The notes under the pieces were generated by a model that worked only from the letters and a program-made list of their open reading frames with translations, was not told where the DNA came from and did not search any database. A DNA stretch of 64,000 bases from contig JAIOSF010000021.1 in NCBI GenBank assembly GCA_021107755.1, positions 163,740 through 227,739 of the forward strand. The letters are read 5' to 3'. Each line of letters opens with the position of its first letter. The stretch's first letter is position 1. The position numbers and the translations under genes were made by a program. Positions 36,701-45,673 of the stretch are shown piece by piece. Source of the stretch: Arcobacteraceae bacterium (lineage in GTDB: Bacteria > Campylobacterota > Campylobacteria > Campylobacterales > Arcobacteraceae).

Positions 36701-37894
36701 ATGATAGTAGAAATAGTATTTGCTGCAGGATGTTTTTGGGGAGTAGAGAAACATTTTGAATCGCAAGATGGTGTTATAGATGTAAAGTCAGGTTATACAG
36801 GTGGGAGTTACCCAAACCCTACATATAAAGATGTTTTAAAATATAGATGGGTCGAAGATGATAAAAAAATTATTAACCATACAGAAGCTGTGAAGGTAAA
36901 GTTTGATAATGAAAAAATAAGTGCCAATGAGCTTATTAAATCATTTTGGGAATTACATGATCCAACTACTAAAGATAAACAAGGTAATGATATAGGTAAT
37001 AACTATAGAAGTGCTATTTTTTATACTAATGAAAATCAAAAAAATATTGCTTATAATACAAAAGCTATTTATCAAACACTCTTACAAGAACATGGGTTTG
37101 GAGATATCGTTACCCAGATTCAACCACTCAAGAAGTTTTATGATGCTGAGCAATATCACCAAGATTATTTAACTAAAAATCCAAATGGATATTGTCCTAA
37201 TCATAGTACGGGTGTAAAGTTTGAAAAACAAAATGATGATAAAAAAAGAGATACAATTGTTCCAATAGGAGGTAAAGAGATAGTGGTAATTGAAGCTGAA
37301 GTATTTTGCCCCTATTGTGAAAAGTTTAAAGAAGAGGTAAGTAGCTCTTATAAAGGAACTTTACCTTTACGAACAGTATATAGTTCTCAACTAAAAGGTT
37401 TTGATATTAAGACAAAACTAGATGCAACACCAACTATACTTTTTATTGAAAATGGAAAAGAGATTTTTGCACATAGAGGTTTTTTAAATGAAGATGAGTT
37501 TTACAAAGCTTTGGGTGTTTTTAAATTAGGAAAAAACTCAGAAAGTTACAGTGTAGCATTTAACAAAGATACAGATAGTAGATTTTGTAAGCAATATGAT
37601 ATCTTTAAAAATACCCCTGATGGAGTTTTTGTGGATAAGCTCTCTGGAGATATACTTTTTGACACTAAAGATAGATTTAATTCAGGAACTGGATGGTTGA
37701 GTTTTTATAAAGCAGTGGATGGTTCAACTATAGAAAAAGAGGATAATAGTTATGGTATGAATAGAATTGAAGTGTTAGCTAAAAAAAGTGGAATACATTT
37801 AGGACATGTATTTCCGAGAGATGATGGAAAAAGGAGATTTTGTATCAATGCTACAGTATTAGAATTTATCCCAAGGGAAAAATTAAAAAAGTAG
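36701..37894 (+). CDS. msrAB: MsrA-thioredoxin-like-MsrB fusion, peptide methionine sulfoxide reductase
   Basis: 397 residues, no signal peptide. The MsrA domain has GCFWG with catalytic Cys11 and spans about 1-165. A thioredoxin/glutaredoxin-fold domain with CPYC at 203-206 spans about 190-270. The MsrB domain has FNSGTGWLSF, GIHLGHVFPRDDG and catalytic Cys381 in RRFCINA. MsrA and MsrB reduce the S and R forms of Met sulfoxide; the middle domain probably recycles them. The order MsrA-Trx-MsrB differs from the Neisseria PilB order Trx-MsrA-MsrB. AAGG precedes the ATG. Confidence 0.93.
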   Translation: MIVEIVFAAGCFWGVEKHFESQDGVIDVKSGYTGGSYPNPTYKDVLKYRWVEDDKKIINHTEAVKVKFDNEKISANELIKSFWELHDPTTKDKQGNDIGNNYRSAIFYTNENQKNIAYNTKAIYQTLLQEHGFGDIVTQIQPLKKFYDAEQYHQDYLTKNPNGYCPNHSTGVKFEKQNDDKKRDTIVPIGGKEIVVIEAEVFCPYCEKFKEEVSSSYKGTLPLRTVYSSQLKGFDIKTKLDATPTILFIENGKEIFAHRGFLNEDEFYKALGVFKLGKNSESYSVAFNKDTDSRFCKQYDIFKNTPDGVFVDKLSGDILFDTKDRFNSGTGWLSFYKAVDGSTIEKEDNSYGMNRIEVLAKKSGIHLGHVFPRDDGKRRFCINATVLEFIPREKLKK

Positions 37895-37968
37895 ACTTAG
37901 TAATTTTGAATAATTATTCCATAAGAAAAATAGGGTAGTCTTTCTAAAATATTATAAAAGGATATAGA

Positions 37969-38214
37969 ATGTATACAATAAAAGTTGAAAAAGAGTGTGG
38001 TTGTTTTAAAAAAAGTGCTTATGAAAATAATATGAGTTTTGAGTCAAAAGATGATGCACTCATGCAAGCAAGTCTTATGCAAACACATATGAATACAAAA
38101 TTTTGTGGGAAACATCACTTTGAAGTGTGTGAGGATGGAGATGATTTTTTCGTAAGTGTAAGTATGAGTGAGGAACCAAATAGTGGTTGTTGTGGAGGAG
38201 GGCACTGCTCTTAA
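37969..38214 (+). CDS. Small Cys/His-rich protein
   Basis: 81 residues. CGCFKKS is near the N-terminus, CGKHHFEVC is in the middle, and the protein ends in CCGGGHCS. The clusters could bind a metal or form disulfides. There is no signal peptide. The AAAGGA ribosome site is well placed. I recognise it only as a type of small conserved protein seen in this phylum; function unknown. It follows the Msr gene on the same strand. Confidence 0.75.
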   Translation: MYTIKVEKECGCFKKSAYENNMSFESKDDALMQASLMQTHMNTKFCGKHHFEVCEDGDDFFVSVSMSEEPNSGCCGGGHCS

Positions 38215-38226
38215 TCATAACTTTTG

Positions 38227-38232
38227 TATAAT
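38227..38232 (+). promoter_or_regulatory. -10 box 7 nt before DTW-protein ATG (leaderless candidate)
   Basis: TATAAT, then ATAGTAT, then ATG at 38240. No ribosome site can fit. The expected transcription start is the A of the ATG. Confidence 0.55.
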
Positions 38233-38239
38233 ATAGTAT

Positions 38240-38908
38240 ATGGAAAATGAAGATATACTAAACGATACTAGAGAAAAATGTTACAGTTGCTATAGACCAA
38301 AAAGTAGTTGTATGTGTGAATATATTAATAAAATAGAGACAAATACAAAGTTTGTATTATTGATGCATCCAAAAGAGTTTAAAAAAACAAAAAATGGTAC
38401 AGGGAGATTCACACATATCTCTTTACCTAACTCCTCTTTATTTATAGGAATTGATTTTAATAAACATCCTTTGATTAATGAGATGATTAACAACCCTAAT
38501 AATAATTGTTTTGTCCTTTATCCAGGACTTTCTAGTATAAAACTCAATAGTGTAAATATACAAGAAGAAAATAAAACAAATATTATCTTTATTATAGATT
38601 CTACTTGGCCTTGTTCTAAAAAAATGTTAGCCGTGAGTAAAAATATCAGCGGGTTACCAAAAATAAGTTTTGAGCATACAAAATCATCTGCATTTAAAAT
38701 AAAAACACAGCCAAATCCTTATTGTCTCTCAACAATAGAATCAACACTTTGTGTTTTAGAACTTTTAAATCAACATAAAATAGAAAATATAGAAGATAAA
38801 AATTTTGAAAAGTTTTTAGAACCATTTACGCAAATGGTCGAGTATCAAGTAGAGTGTGCAACTAAGCCAGATAGAAAAGTACCCCGATTTCTAAGGAGAG
38901 AAAATTAA
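38240..38908 (+). CDS. DTW-domain tRNA-uridine aminocarboxypropyltransferase
   Basis: 222 residues. An N-terminal zinc-type CYSCYRPKSSCMC motif, the signature IDSTWPCSKKML (DTW motif) and a following PNPYCLSTIES segment identify the TapT/DTWD family, which adds an acp group to a tRNA uridine using SAM. The start has a TATAAT box 7 nt upstream and no ribosome site, suggesting a leaderless mRNA. Confidence 0.9.
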   Translation: MENEDILNDTREKCYSCYRPKSSCMCEYINKIETNTKFVLLMHPKEFKKTKNGTGRFTHISLPNSSLFIGIDFNKHPLINEMINNPNNNCFVLYPGLSSIKLNSVNIQEENKTNIIFIIDSTWPCSKKMLAVSKNISGLPKISFEHTKSSAFKIKTQPNPYCLSTIESTLCVLELLNQHKIENIEDKNFEKFLEPFTQMVEYQVECATKPDRKVPRFLRREN

Positions 38909-38915
38909 AGCTTTT

Positions 38916-39218
38916 ATGAATTATTTAAAAAGAATATTTATTGGTATTATCCTTTTAGCTGGATTACTTTATGGTTCATTATCCTTGTTTGCATATAAGG
39001 TGCAAGAAGATTATGAAAAATTGATACAAAGTAATAGATATACATTAGCCCCTTATCAAAAAGATCTGTACATAATGTGTATGCTCGATTATCATATAAA
39101 CCCAAATGGAAAAGATATGCTACAAGAGTGTAACAAAGTATCAGGAATAGCAAATGAAAAACCACAAACTCCTTACTATGATTTTTATATAGAATATATA
39201 AAAGATTTTGTAAAGTAA
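38916..39218 (+). CDS. Small membrane-anchored hypothetical protein
   Basis: 100 residues. An N-terminal hydrophobic segment (RIFIGIILLAGLLYGSLSLFAY) is an anchor or uncleaved signal, and the remainder is a short soluble domain with two cysteines (MCMLD and QECNK) that could pair in the periplasm. It starts 7 nt after the DTW gene, so they share a transcript. No family recognised. Confidence 0.65.
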   Translation: MNYLKRIFIGIILLAGLLYGSLSLFAYKVQEDYEKLIQSNRYTLAPYQKDLYIMCMLDYHINPNGKDMLQECNKVSGIANEKPQTPYYDFYIEYIKDFVK

Positions 39219-39282
39219 TTCTCTTCACAATCACTCCACAATTTGTTGTTAAGATTCTTCTATCTAAAACAAAGGAGAAATG

Positions 39283-39591
39283 ATGAAAACAAAAATTATA
39301 TTAGCTGCAGTTGTAGTAGGATTATTGGCTTCACAAGGAAGTGCATCAGTTGTAAAAGGGCAAAAACTATTTAGTAAAAAACTCAAAAAACCTTGTGAGT
39401 TAACGGGTGCAAAAGTAGCAGGAAAACATACTCAAAATGAGTGGGAAAGTTTATATAATTCTGGAAAATTAGAGGATGAGATTAAAACTATTTGTCCAAA
39501 AGTTGAAGATTTAAATGATAAATATTTACCACATCTTTATGAATTTTTCTATGAATATGGTTCAGATTCTGGAAATGTACCATCTTGTTAA
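39283..39591 (+). CDS. Small periplasmic cytochrome c-like protein without CxxCH
   Basis: 102 residues from the second ATG, which has AAGGAG 5 nt upstream. A signal peptide ends near GSASVV. The mature part looks like a class I cytochrome c (GQKLFSKKLKKPC...GAKVAGKHTQNEWESLYNSGKL) but the heme motif is replaced by a longer Cys...His spacing. Other cysteines are in TICPK and at the very C-terminus. Related proteins are common in Campylobacterales. Heme binding is doubtful. A strong terminator follows. Confidence 0.75.
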   Translation: MKTKIILAAVVVGLLASQGSASVVKGQKLFSKKLKKPCELTGAKVAGKHTQNEWESLYNSGKLEDEIKTICPKVEDLNDKYLPHLYEFFYEYGSDSGNVPSC

Positions 39592-39596
39592 ACCGA

Positions 39597-39624
39597 CATC
39601 CCTAATTTAGGGATGAGGTTTTTT
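39597..39624 (+). terminator. Rho-independent terminator overlapping the sodium-channel 3' end
   Basis: Arms CATCCCTAA and TTAGGGATG are followed by AGG and six T residues, starting 5 nt past the cytochrome-like stop codon. The element overlaps the last codons and stop of the convergent ion-channel gene. Confidence 0.75.
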
Positions 39625-40414
39625 GTTCTAAAAGGATAGTTTTAAGCTCTTGAATCTCTGTTCTTAATTTTTTAATCTCAACTTTAGTGTGGTCTTCACT
39701 ATGTTGTATCTCAGTTATAAGTGTTTCACTCTCACTATCTTTTATCTCATTCATAGCATCAACTACAATAGCAATGATGAGGTTTATCATAATAAAAGTT
39801 ACTATAAAAATAAAAGGGACAAAAAATATCCAAGCATGAGGATGTACTTCCATAATAGGTCGTACAATTCCCATAGACCAAGACTCTAAGGTCATAATTT
39901 GAAAGAGTGTATAAAAAGACTCCCCTAAGCTTCCAAACCATTGAGGAAAAGATTCACTATAGAGTTGTGTAGCCATAATAGCAAAGATATAAAAAAGTAA
40001 AGTTAATAATCCAGCAATAGAAGCCATGCCAGGTATAACACTTACAAGTGCTAAAACAATTTTCCTCATTTGCGGTACAACAGTTACAAGTCTAAAAAGT
40101 CTCAGTACTCGTAAGATTCGCAATATCTCAAAACCAGCACTAGAAGGTACTAAGGAAATAGCCACAATAAAGAAGTCAAACAAACTCCACCCATCTTTAA
40201 AAAATGGTAATCTATGTACATAAATTCGCATAGCAATCTCAATAGTAAATATGGAGATAACAACCTTATCAAAGATATGTATAAACCCACCAATTGAGTT
40301 CATTATCTCTTTAGAAGTTTCCATCCCCATAGTAATACCATTGAGTATAATAATTACTACAATGAAGTTTTGAAATAGATTACTTTCTACAATGTTTTTA
40401 GTTTTTTCATACAT
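39602..40414 (-). CDS. Voltage-gated sodium channel (NavAb/NaChBac type)
   Basis: 270 residues with six membrane segments. S4 has the charged pattern [21 protein letters not shown]. The pore carries the selectivity filter TLESWSM, identical to that of Arcobacter butzleri NavAb, and much of the chain matches what I recall of NavAb (NGITMG, TIEIxxRIYVHR, SLFDFF, GFEILR). A C-terminal coiled coil assembles the homotetramer. Its physiological role in bacteria is probably related to sodium, motility or pH homeostasis. The gene is monocistronic, behind a 150-nt AT-rich gap. Confidence 0.96.
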   Translation of the reverse strand: MYEKTKNIVESNLFQNFIVVIIILNGITMGMETSKEIMNSIGGFIHIFDKVVISIFTIEIAMRIYVHRLPFFKDGWSLFDFFIVAISLVPSSAGFEILRILRVLRLFRLVTVVPQMRKIVLALVSVIPGMASIAGLLTLLFYIFAIMATQLYSESFPQWFGSLGESFYTLFQIMTLESWSMGIVRPIMEVHPHAWIFFVPFIFIVTFIMINLIIAIVVDAMNEIKDSESETLITEIQHSEDHTKVEIKKLRTEIQELKTILLEQKTSSLN

Positions 40415-40532
40415 GTAATTTTCTCTTATTAATTTAAATTTTTTGGAAGTTTAGCATAAAATAAATTAAGTGGAAAGTTATAAAATAGAATTAAGTTTTT
40501 TTAATTATTTTGAAATAAATTTTTATGAAAAT

Positions 40533-40538
40533 ATTATA
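40533..40538 (-). promoter_or_regulatory. Candidate -10 box for sodium-channel gene
   Basis: Minus-strand TATAAT about 120 nt before the channel start, in the only gap that could hold its promoter. No other clear signal is seen in that 150-nt gap. Confidence 0.3.
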
Positions 40539-40564
40539 GAATGGGAGGGTAGAAATTAGATGAT

Positions 40565-42355
40565 TTAATCTAATTTCAATACAGCCATGAAAGCTTCTTG
40601 AGGTACATTTACCTTTCCAATAGATTTCATTCTTTTCTTACCAGCTTTTTGTTTATCAAGAAGTTTTCTCTTTCTTGAAATATCTCCACCATAACATTTT
40701 GCAGTTACATTTTTTCCTGTAGATTTTACAGTTTCACGAGCTATGATCTCTTTTCCAATACTTGCTTGGATAGCTACTTCAAAAAGTTGTCTAGGGATTA
40801 GCTCTTTAAGTTGTTTTACGAAAACTCTTCCTCTAGCTTGAGCTTTCTCTTCAGGGACAATGATACTTAGTGCATCAACTGGTTCCCCTGCAACTAAAAC
40901 ATCTAGTTTTTTAAGATTTCCTGGTCTAAATCCAGTTATCTCATAATCAAAACTTGCGTACCCTTTTGTAGTAGATTTCAATTTATCATAAAAGTCCATT
41001 ACTATCTCATTCATAGGGATATCATATTCTAGAAGAACTCTTTTATTGATATAGTCCATTTTCTTCTGAATGCCTCTTCTGTTATTAAGAAGTGTTATAA
41101 CATTTCCTAAAAACTCATCAGGTACTAAAACAGTTGCTTTTACATAAGGTTCAAAAATAGTTTCGATATGATTTACAGGAGGCAACTCATAAGGATTTTG
41201 AATCATTAGCTCTTCGCCACTAGTTGTTAGAACCTTATATACAACAGTTGGTGCTGTTGCTATAAGGTCAAGATTGAACTCTCTTTCTAGTCTTTCTTTT
41301 ATTACTTCCATGTGAAGCATTCCCAAAAATCCAGTTCTAAATCCACTTCCAAGTGCTGCTGAACTTTCAGGCTCAAAACTAATAGAACTATCATTTAATT
41401 GAAGTCTTTCTAGTGCATCTCTTAAGTCTTCAAATTTATCTGTATCTATTGGGTAAAGTCCTGCAAAAACAAATGGTTTAGCAGGTTCAAATCCATCTAT
41501 GATTTCTGCTGTTGGATTTTTTGCATCAGTCATAGTATCACCTACTACAACACTTTCAGTTGTTTTTATCCCAAGTACAACAATACCAATTTCACCTGTT
41601 TGTATCTCGTTTGTATTTTGTCTTTTTAAAGGATGTGGATACATTAAATCAAGAACTTTATGCTCAACTTTTGTATTCATCATTCTAAGCATTTGCCCTT
41701 TTTTGATACTCCCATCATAAACTCGAACCAATGCCAAAGCACCTAGATAGTTATCAAACCAACTATCATAGATAAGAGCCTTTGTAGGAGCGTTTTCATT
41801 GCCACTAGGAGGTGGAATAGTATCTACGATTGCATCTATTAAATCTTTTACTCCAACACCTGTTTTAGCTGATATTAGATTATGTGCTGTACAATCAAGT
41901 CCTATAGCATCTTCAGTCTCTTCTAGCACACGCAAAGGATCAGCAGATGGTAAATCAATTTTATTTACTACAGGCATCAAAGTAAGATCATTCTCCATTG
42001 CAATATATACATTGGCAATCGTTTGTGCTTCAACACCTTGAGTAGCATCAATAATAAGTAAAGCACCCTCTGAAGAAGCTAAACTTCTACTTACCTCATA
42101 AGAAAAGTCAACATGACCTGGAGTGTCTATAAGATTGAGAACATAGTGCTCACCATCTTTGACATAATCTAATCTTACAGACTGTGCTTTGATAGTGATA
42201 CCTCTTTCTTGTTCGATATCCATAGTATCCATCATTTGAGCACTAAGCTCTCTATCTGCTACAGCACCACACTCTTGTATAATTCTATCAGCTAATGTAC
42301 TTTTCCCATGATCAATATGGGCAATAATACTAAAGTTTCTTATTTTGTCTTGCAA
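40565..42355 (-). CDS. lepA: Elongation factor 4 (LepA)
   Basis: 596 residues. It has GTPase motifs [17 protein letters not shown] and [10 protein letters not shown], and the LepA-specific C-terminal domain ending [21 protein letters not shown]. LepA is a ribosome-associated GTPase acting in translation or subunit biogenesis. The start is TTG with AGGA 7 nt upstream. No operon partner. Confidence 0.97.
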   Translation of the reverse strand: MQDKIRNFSIIAHIDHGKSTLADRIIQECGAVADRELSAQMMDTMDIEQERGITIKAQSVRLDYVKDGEHYVLNLIDTPGHVDFSYEVSRSLASSEGALLIIDATQGVEAQTIANVYIAMENDLTLMPVVNKIDLPSADPLRVLEETEDAIGLDCTAHNLISAKTGVGVKDLIDAIVDTIPPPSGNENAPTKALIYDSWFDNYLGALALVRVYDGSIKKGQMLRMMNTKVEHKVLDLMYPHPLKRQNTNEIQTGEIGIVVLGIKTTESVVVGDTMTDAKNPTAEIIDGFEPAKPFVFAGLYPIDTDKFEDLRDALERLQLNDSSISFEPESSAALGSGFRTGFLGMLHMEVIKERLEREFNLDLIATAPTVVYKVLTTSGEELMIQNPYELPPVNHIETIFEPYVKATVLVPDEFLGNVITLLNNRRGIQKKMDYINKRVLLEYDIPMNEIVMDFYDKLKSTTKGYASFDYEITGFRPGNLKKLDVLVAGEPVDALSIIVPEEKAQARGRVFVKQLKELIPRQLFEVAIQASIGKEIIARETVKSTGKNVTAKCYGGDISRKRKLLDKQKAGKKRMKSIGKVNVPQEAFMAVLKLD

Positions 42356-42446
42356 TTTCTATCCTATTCTTTTCTAAATTAATTTACTTTTGTTTAGAGA
42401 GAGGATTGTATCTAAAAATTGCTTTTAATCTATTGTAAAGTAAAAA

Positions 42447-43196
42447 CTAAAATCTATCTGCATCCTCAAAGATAGGTTTTGTTAATAAATTACCTTCAGT
42501 ATCTAAAAATCCCCAGTTTTTACCACTTTTTACTTTAGCAAATCCATTTGAAAAATCATAAGCATAATCATAAATAGGTTTTGTAACAAAATCACAATGA
42601 GTATCTAAAAATCCCCATTTGTTGTTTTGTTCAAATCTTTTTAATCCCTCTTGTTGTAAATAGATCATATCCATTTCTGGTGCGATTTTAAGCTCTAAGT
42701 TTTTGTTGATACATCCATATTTCCCAAATTTTTTCACAATAATAGAATTATAAACAAACTCCAAAGCTTCATCATAGATAGGTTTTACTACAACTTCAAA
42801 ATTTTCATTAATTAAACCAAATTTATTATTAACTTCAATCTTTGCATATCCATTATAAAATCTTCCAATAGAATCATAAACAACTTTTAACAATAGTTTC
42901 CCATTTTTATTGATAATACCATACTTACCATCTATATTTTCAACAATCGCATAGGTTTTTCCCCATTGATTTTCAGTCCAGTGAATATTAAGATAATTAG
43001 GATGAGGATACTTTGATTGAGTACCTTCAAATCTATTGATTTTTTTATAAATAGGTTTGATTGAAACTTCACCGTTATCTTTTAACAACCCATCTTTCCC
43101 GTTAACTGTAATAACTGTTTCATCTGCATTTTTGACACTACATCCACTAAAAAGTACTATAAATAGTAGGGTAATTGTATATATAATTTTTCCCAT
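42447..43196 (-). CDS. WG-repeat lipoprotein
   Basis: 249 residues. The lipoprotein signal has Cys19 in LFSGC. About six WG-type repeats follow, recognisable as W/G-GxxxxxGxxxxKPIYDxx (for example WGFLDTHCDF...TKPIYDYA and WGFLDTEGNL...TKPIFEDA). These repeats form beta structures with unknown partners. AAAGGAAA precedes the ATG. It is the last gene of the lapE-B-C transcript, 10 nt after the ankyrin-OmpA gene, and is not a known Lap component. Confidence 0.85.
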   Translation of the reverse strand: MGKIIYTITLLFIVLFSGCSVKNADETVITVNGKDGLLKDNGEVSIKPIYKKINRFEGTQSKYPHPNYLNIHWTENQWGKTYAIVENIDGKYGIINKNGKLLLKVVYDSIGRFYNGYAKIEVNNKFGLINENFEVVVKPIYDEALEFVYNSIIVKKFGKYGCINKNLELKIAPEMDMIYLQQEGLKRFEQNNKWGFLDTHCDFVTKPIYDYAYDFSNGFAKVKSGKNWGFLDTEGNLLTKPIFEDADRF

Positions 43197-43206
43197 AATT
43201 TTCCTT

Positions 43207-44295
43207 TTATTGTTCTTTTTTTACAATTTTAAAATCAACTCTTCTTGAAGCATCAAAATTTTCAGTTCCATCAGGATTCATAATAGGATTATCATAAGAC
43301 ATACCATAAGGTTTAAAAGTATTTTCAATCCACTCTTTACTTACTTCACTATTTTTTGATGCTTCATTTACTGCATAATCTCTTGTTTCATTTGCTCTTT
43401 TTTCAGATAATAGTTTATTTAATCTATATCTTTCATCATCAGTTTTTGCAAGAGAATACTCAGATGATGTATGCCCCTCTATTCTTATCTCTTGTATCTC
43501 ACTTTTGTATTGTTCTATAATTTTTAAATATCGTGGGAAGAAGTCAGTTAGTATGTCTGTAAATCCAGGTTTAAGATCACTTTTATTTACTTGAAAAAGT
43601 GCAACAGGGTTGTTAAATCTAAAAAGTAGGTCATCTTTTGTAAGTTCTGCATTCCAAGATTCAAGATCATTTTGAAATTCTTCCATTAAAGCATCATAAA
43701 GACCTACAAAGCTAGGTGTAACTTCTTCTATTATTACATTTTCTTCTTCTACTGGTGCTGGTGCCACTGTTTCTGGTTTAATTTTTTTCTCTGGAGGTTT
43801 ACAATATGGATCTAAATTATCAGCTTGCAACATCTCAGAAATAAGAAGATTATTATTTTTTGAACTGTTGTGTAGAGGTGACATTTTGTGTTGATCAACA
43901 ACATCTCTTTTTGCACCATTACATAGCAATAGTTTAGAAAGTTCAGTGTAGTTGTCTCTTGTTGAGTCTAAAAGAGGAGTGTCTTGATAGTTATCTACTG
44001 TATTAACATTTGCACCATTTTGAATCAAAAGGTTTGTTATATCATATTCTTGTAACCTTACTGCTATATGCAATGGGGTATATCCATAAATATCTTTTGT
44101 ATCCAGTTGACTTTTTTGAGCTATTAAATATTGAACTTGTGGTAAATCTTTTGCTCTTACTGCATCATGTATTGCCATCTCATTTATAAAATCTTTTTTT
44201 AAAGAATCAGTTGTAGGGTTTGTTGTCTCGTTTGTAGCTGTACATCCTCCTAATATAAATGAAATCATTGTTAATGATATTAAGCTTTTTTTCAT
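43207..44295 (-). CDS. Ankyrin-repeat/OmpA-domain lipoprotein
   Basis: 362 residues from the ATG at 44295, chosen for GAGGAAAG upstream. The lipoprotein signal reaches LGGC. Ankyrin repeats (about 40-170: YGYTPLHIAVRL, YQDTPLLDST, HKMSPLHNSS) are followed by a Pro/Glu linker and an OmpA-like peptidoglycan-binding domain (about 240-360, with VNKSDLKPGF, IRIEGHTSS, LSEKRANETRDY). The combination suggests an outer-membrane lipoprotein bound to peptidoglycan with a protein-binding ankyrin face. It lies downstream of lapC in the same operon. A role in stabilising the adhesin exporter is inference. Confidence 0.88.
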   Translation of the reverse strand: MKKSLISLTMISFILGGCTATNETTNPTTDSLKKDFINEMAIHDAVRAKDLPQVQYLIAQKSQLDTKDIYGYTPLHIAVRLQEYDITNLLIQNGANVNTVDNYQDTPLLDSTRDNYTELSKLLLCNGAKRDVVDQHKMSPLHNSSKNNNLLISEMLQADNLDPYCKPPEKKIKPETVAPAPVEEENVIIEEVTPSFVGLYDALMEEFQNDLESWNAELTKDDLLFRFNNPVALFQVNKSDLKPGFTDILTDFFPRYLKIIEQYKSEIQEIRIEGHTSSEYSLAKTDDERYRLNKLLSEKRANETRDYAVNEASKNSEVSKEWIENTFKPYGMSYDNPIMNPDGTENFDASRRVDFKIVKKEQ

Positions 44296-44323
44296 CTTCT
44301 TTCCTCTTTTGTTTAAATTTAAT

Positions 44324-45673
44324 TTATCTTTCATGTAGTGATCCCTCTTTTATTTTTATTATTGGTTTTAAGAAAAAATCCATAATAGTTTTTTTCCCTG
44401 TGATAATATCTACACTTGCTACCATACCAGGAATAATAGGAAGTTTTTCACCATTTCTCTCAAGATAGTTTTTATCAGTCTTTACTGTCACCTGATAATA
44501 ACTCTTATCATCTTTACTCTCTTTATCTTTTATACTATCAGCAGATATCTCAATTATTTTCCCCTCTAGTCCACCATAGATGGAAAAATCATAAGCAGTT
44601 ATTTTTACAACAGCTTTTTGTGCAGGAGATATGAAGGCAATATCTTTTGGGTCAATTTTAGCTTCTATTAATAATATATCACTATCTGGTACTATCTCTA
44701 TTAAATCAACACCAGATTTTACAACTCCCCCAATAGTATTAATATTGATCTGTTTTATGATCCCATTAACGGGTGAGCGAATAATAGTTTTTTCTAATTT
44801 GTCTGTTTCAGAAACTAATCTTGCATCAATTTTATTAAGTTCAGAAGTGACCTCTTGATACTCTTTATAACTGTTCGATCTAAAGCCTTTCACTTTTTCA
44901 AGAATTTTATTTTCTGCTTCAGAGATAGCTAATTTTGATCTAGGTAATGAGAGTACAGCAGAGTTTAAGTCTCCCCCAAGTGTATTATATTCTTTTTGTA
45001 AATTAAGGAGATCAATTTTAGATTTTGAACCTGATTTTACCATTCTTTCTATTGTTTGTAATTGTTGTTTTACAAGACTAACACTTTTTTTCAGTTGATT
45101 TACTTTTGATTCTATCTCTTTTTTTTCTTGTACTTTTTGTTCAAATTGTAGTTCTAAAATTTTTAATGAACTTCTATATTCATCAATATTGTTATTATAG
45201 ATTTGTGTTTCTATTGTAGTGTATTTTTTAACACCATCTAATTCTTTTGGAAAATCAATTTTAGGTTTCTCTTTTGATGGATTAAAATCTAGTTGTGTAT
45301 TTAATCTAGATTGCTTTGCAATCAAAGCAACCCGTTGCTCTTTTGCTTCTTCTAGGGATGCTTGAAATCTAGTCGTATCTATTTTCATTAATGGTTGTTC
45401 TTTGACAACATGTTCTCCACTTTTAACAAGAATTTCAGATATAAGACCACCATCTAAGTTTTGAACTTTTTGTATTTTGTGAGACGGTATAACTTTTCCA
45501 TCTCCTCTTGCCATCTCATCTACTTCAGCAATCATTGACCAAGCAATAAGTCCAACTATAATTACTACTACACTGGCAAATAAAATATCTATTTTTAGTT
45601 TTGGCTGATCATAAGCATGACCATATAAAGAGTTTACAAAACCTATATCTTTTTCTTTGTTTTCTAGATTCAT
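44324..45673 (-). CDS. lapC: Type I secretion membrane-fusion protein (LapC/HlyD type)
   Basis: 449 residues. One membrane segment (about 29-50) is followed by a long periplasmic coiled coil (about 95-300) and a beta-barrel/lipoyl end with RSPVNGIIKQININTIGGVV and PGMVASVDIITG. It links the ABC exporter to the outer-membrane channel. The start overlaps the lapB stop as ATGA, so the two are coupled. Length and domain order match the HlyD family. Confidence 0.94.
   Translation of the reverse strand: MNLENKEKDIGFVNSLYGHAYDQPKLKIDILFASVVVIIVGLIAWSMIAEVDEMARGDGKVIPSHKIQKVQNLDGGLISEILVKSGEHVVKEQPLMKIDTTRFQASLEEAKEQRVALIAKQSRLNTQLDFNPSKEKPKIDFPKELDGVKKYTTIETQIYNNNIDEYRSSLKILELQFEQKVQEKKEIESKVNQLKKSVSLVKQQLQTIERMVKSGSKSKIDLLNLQKEYNTLGGDLNSAVLSLPRSKLAISEAENKILEKVKGFRSNSYKEYQEVTSELNKIDARLVSETDKLEKTIIRSPVNGIIKQININTIGGVVKSGVDLIEIVPDSDILLIEAKIDPKDIAFISPAQKAVVKITAYDFSIYGGLEGKIIEISADSIKDKESKDDKSYYQVTVKTDKNYLERNGEKLPIIPGMVASVDIITGKKTIMDFFLKPIIKIKEGSLHER

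Noticed and set aside
23154..37900. Signalling region as a genomic island
   Set aside because: No integrase, tRNA, flanking repeats or visible change in base composition; uvrB lies inside it.
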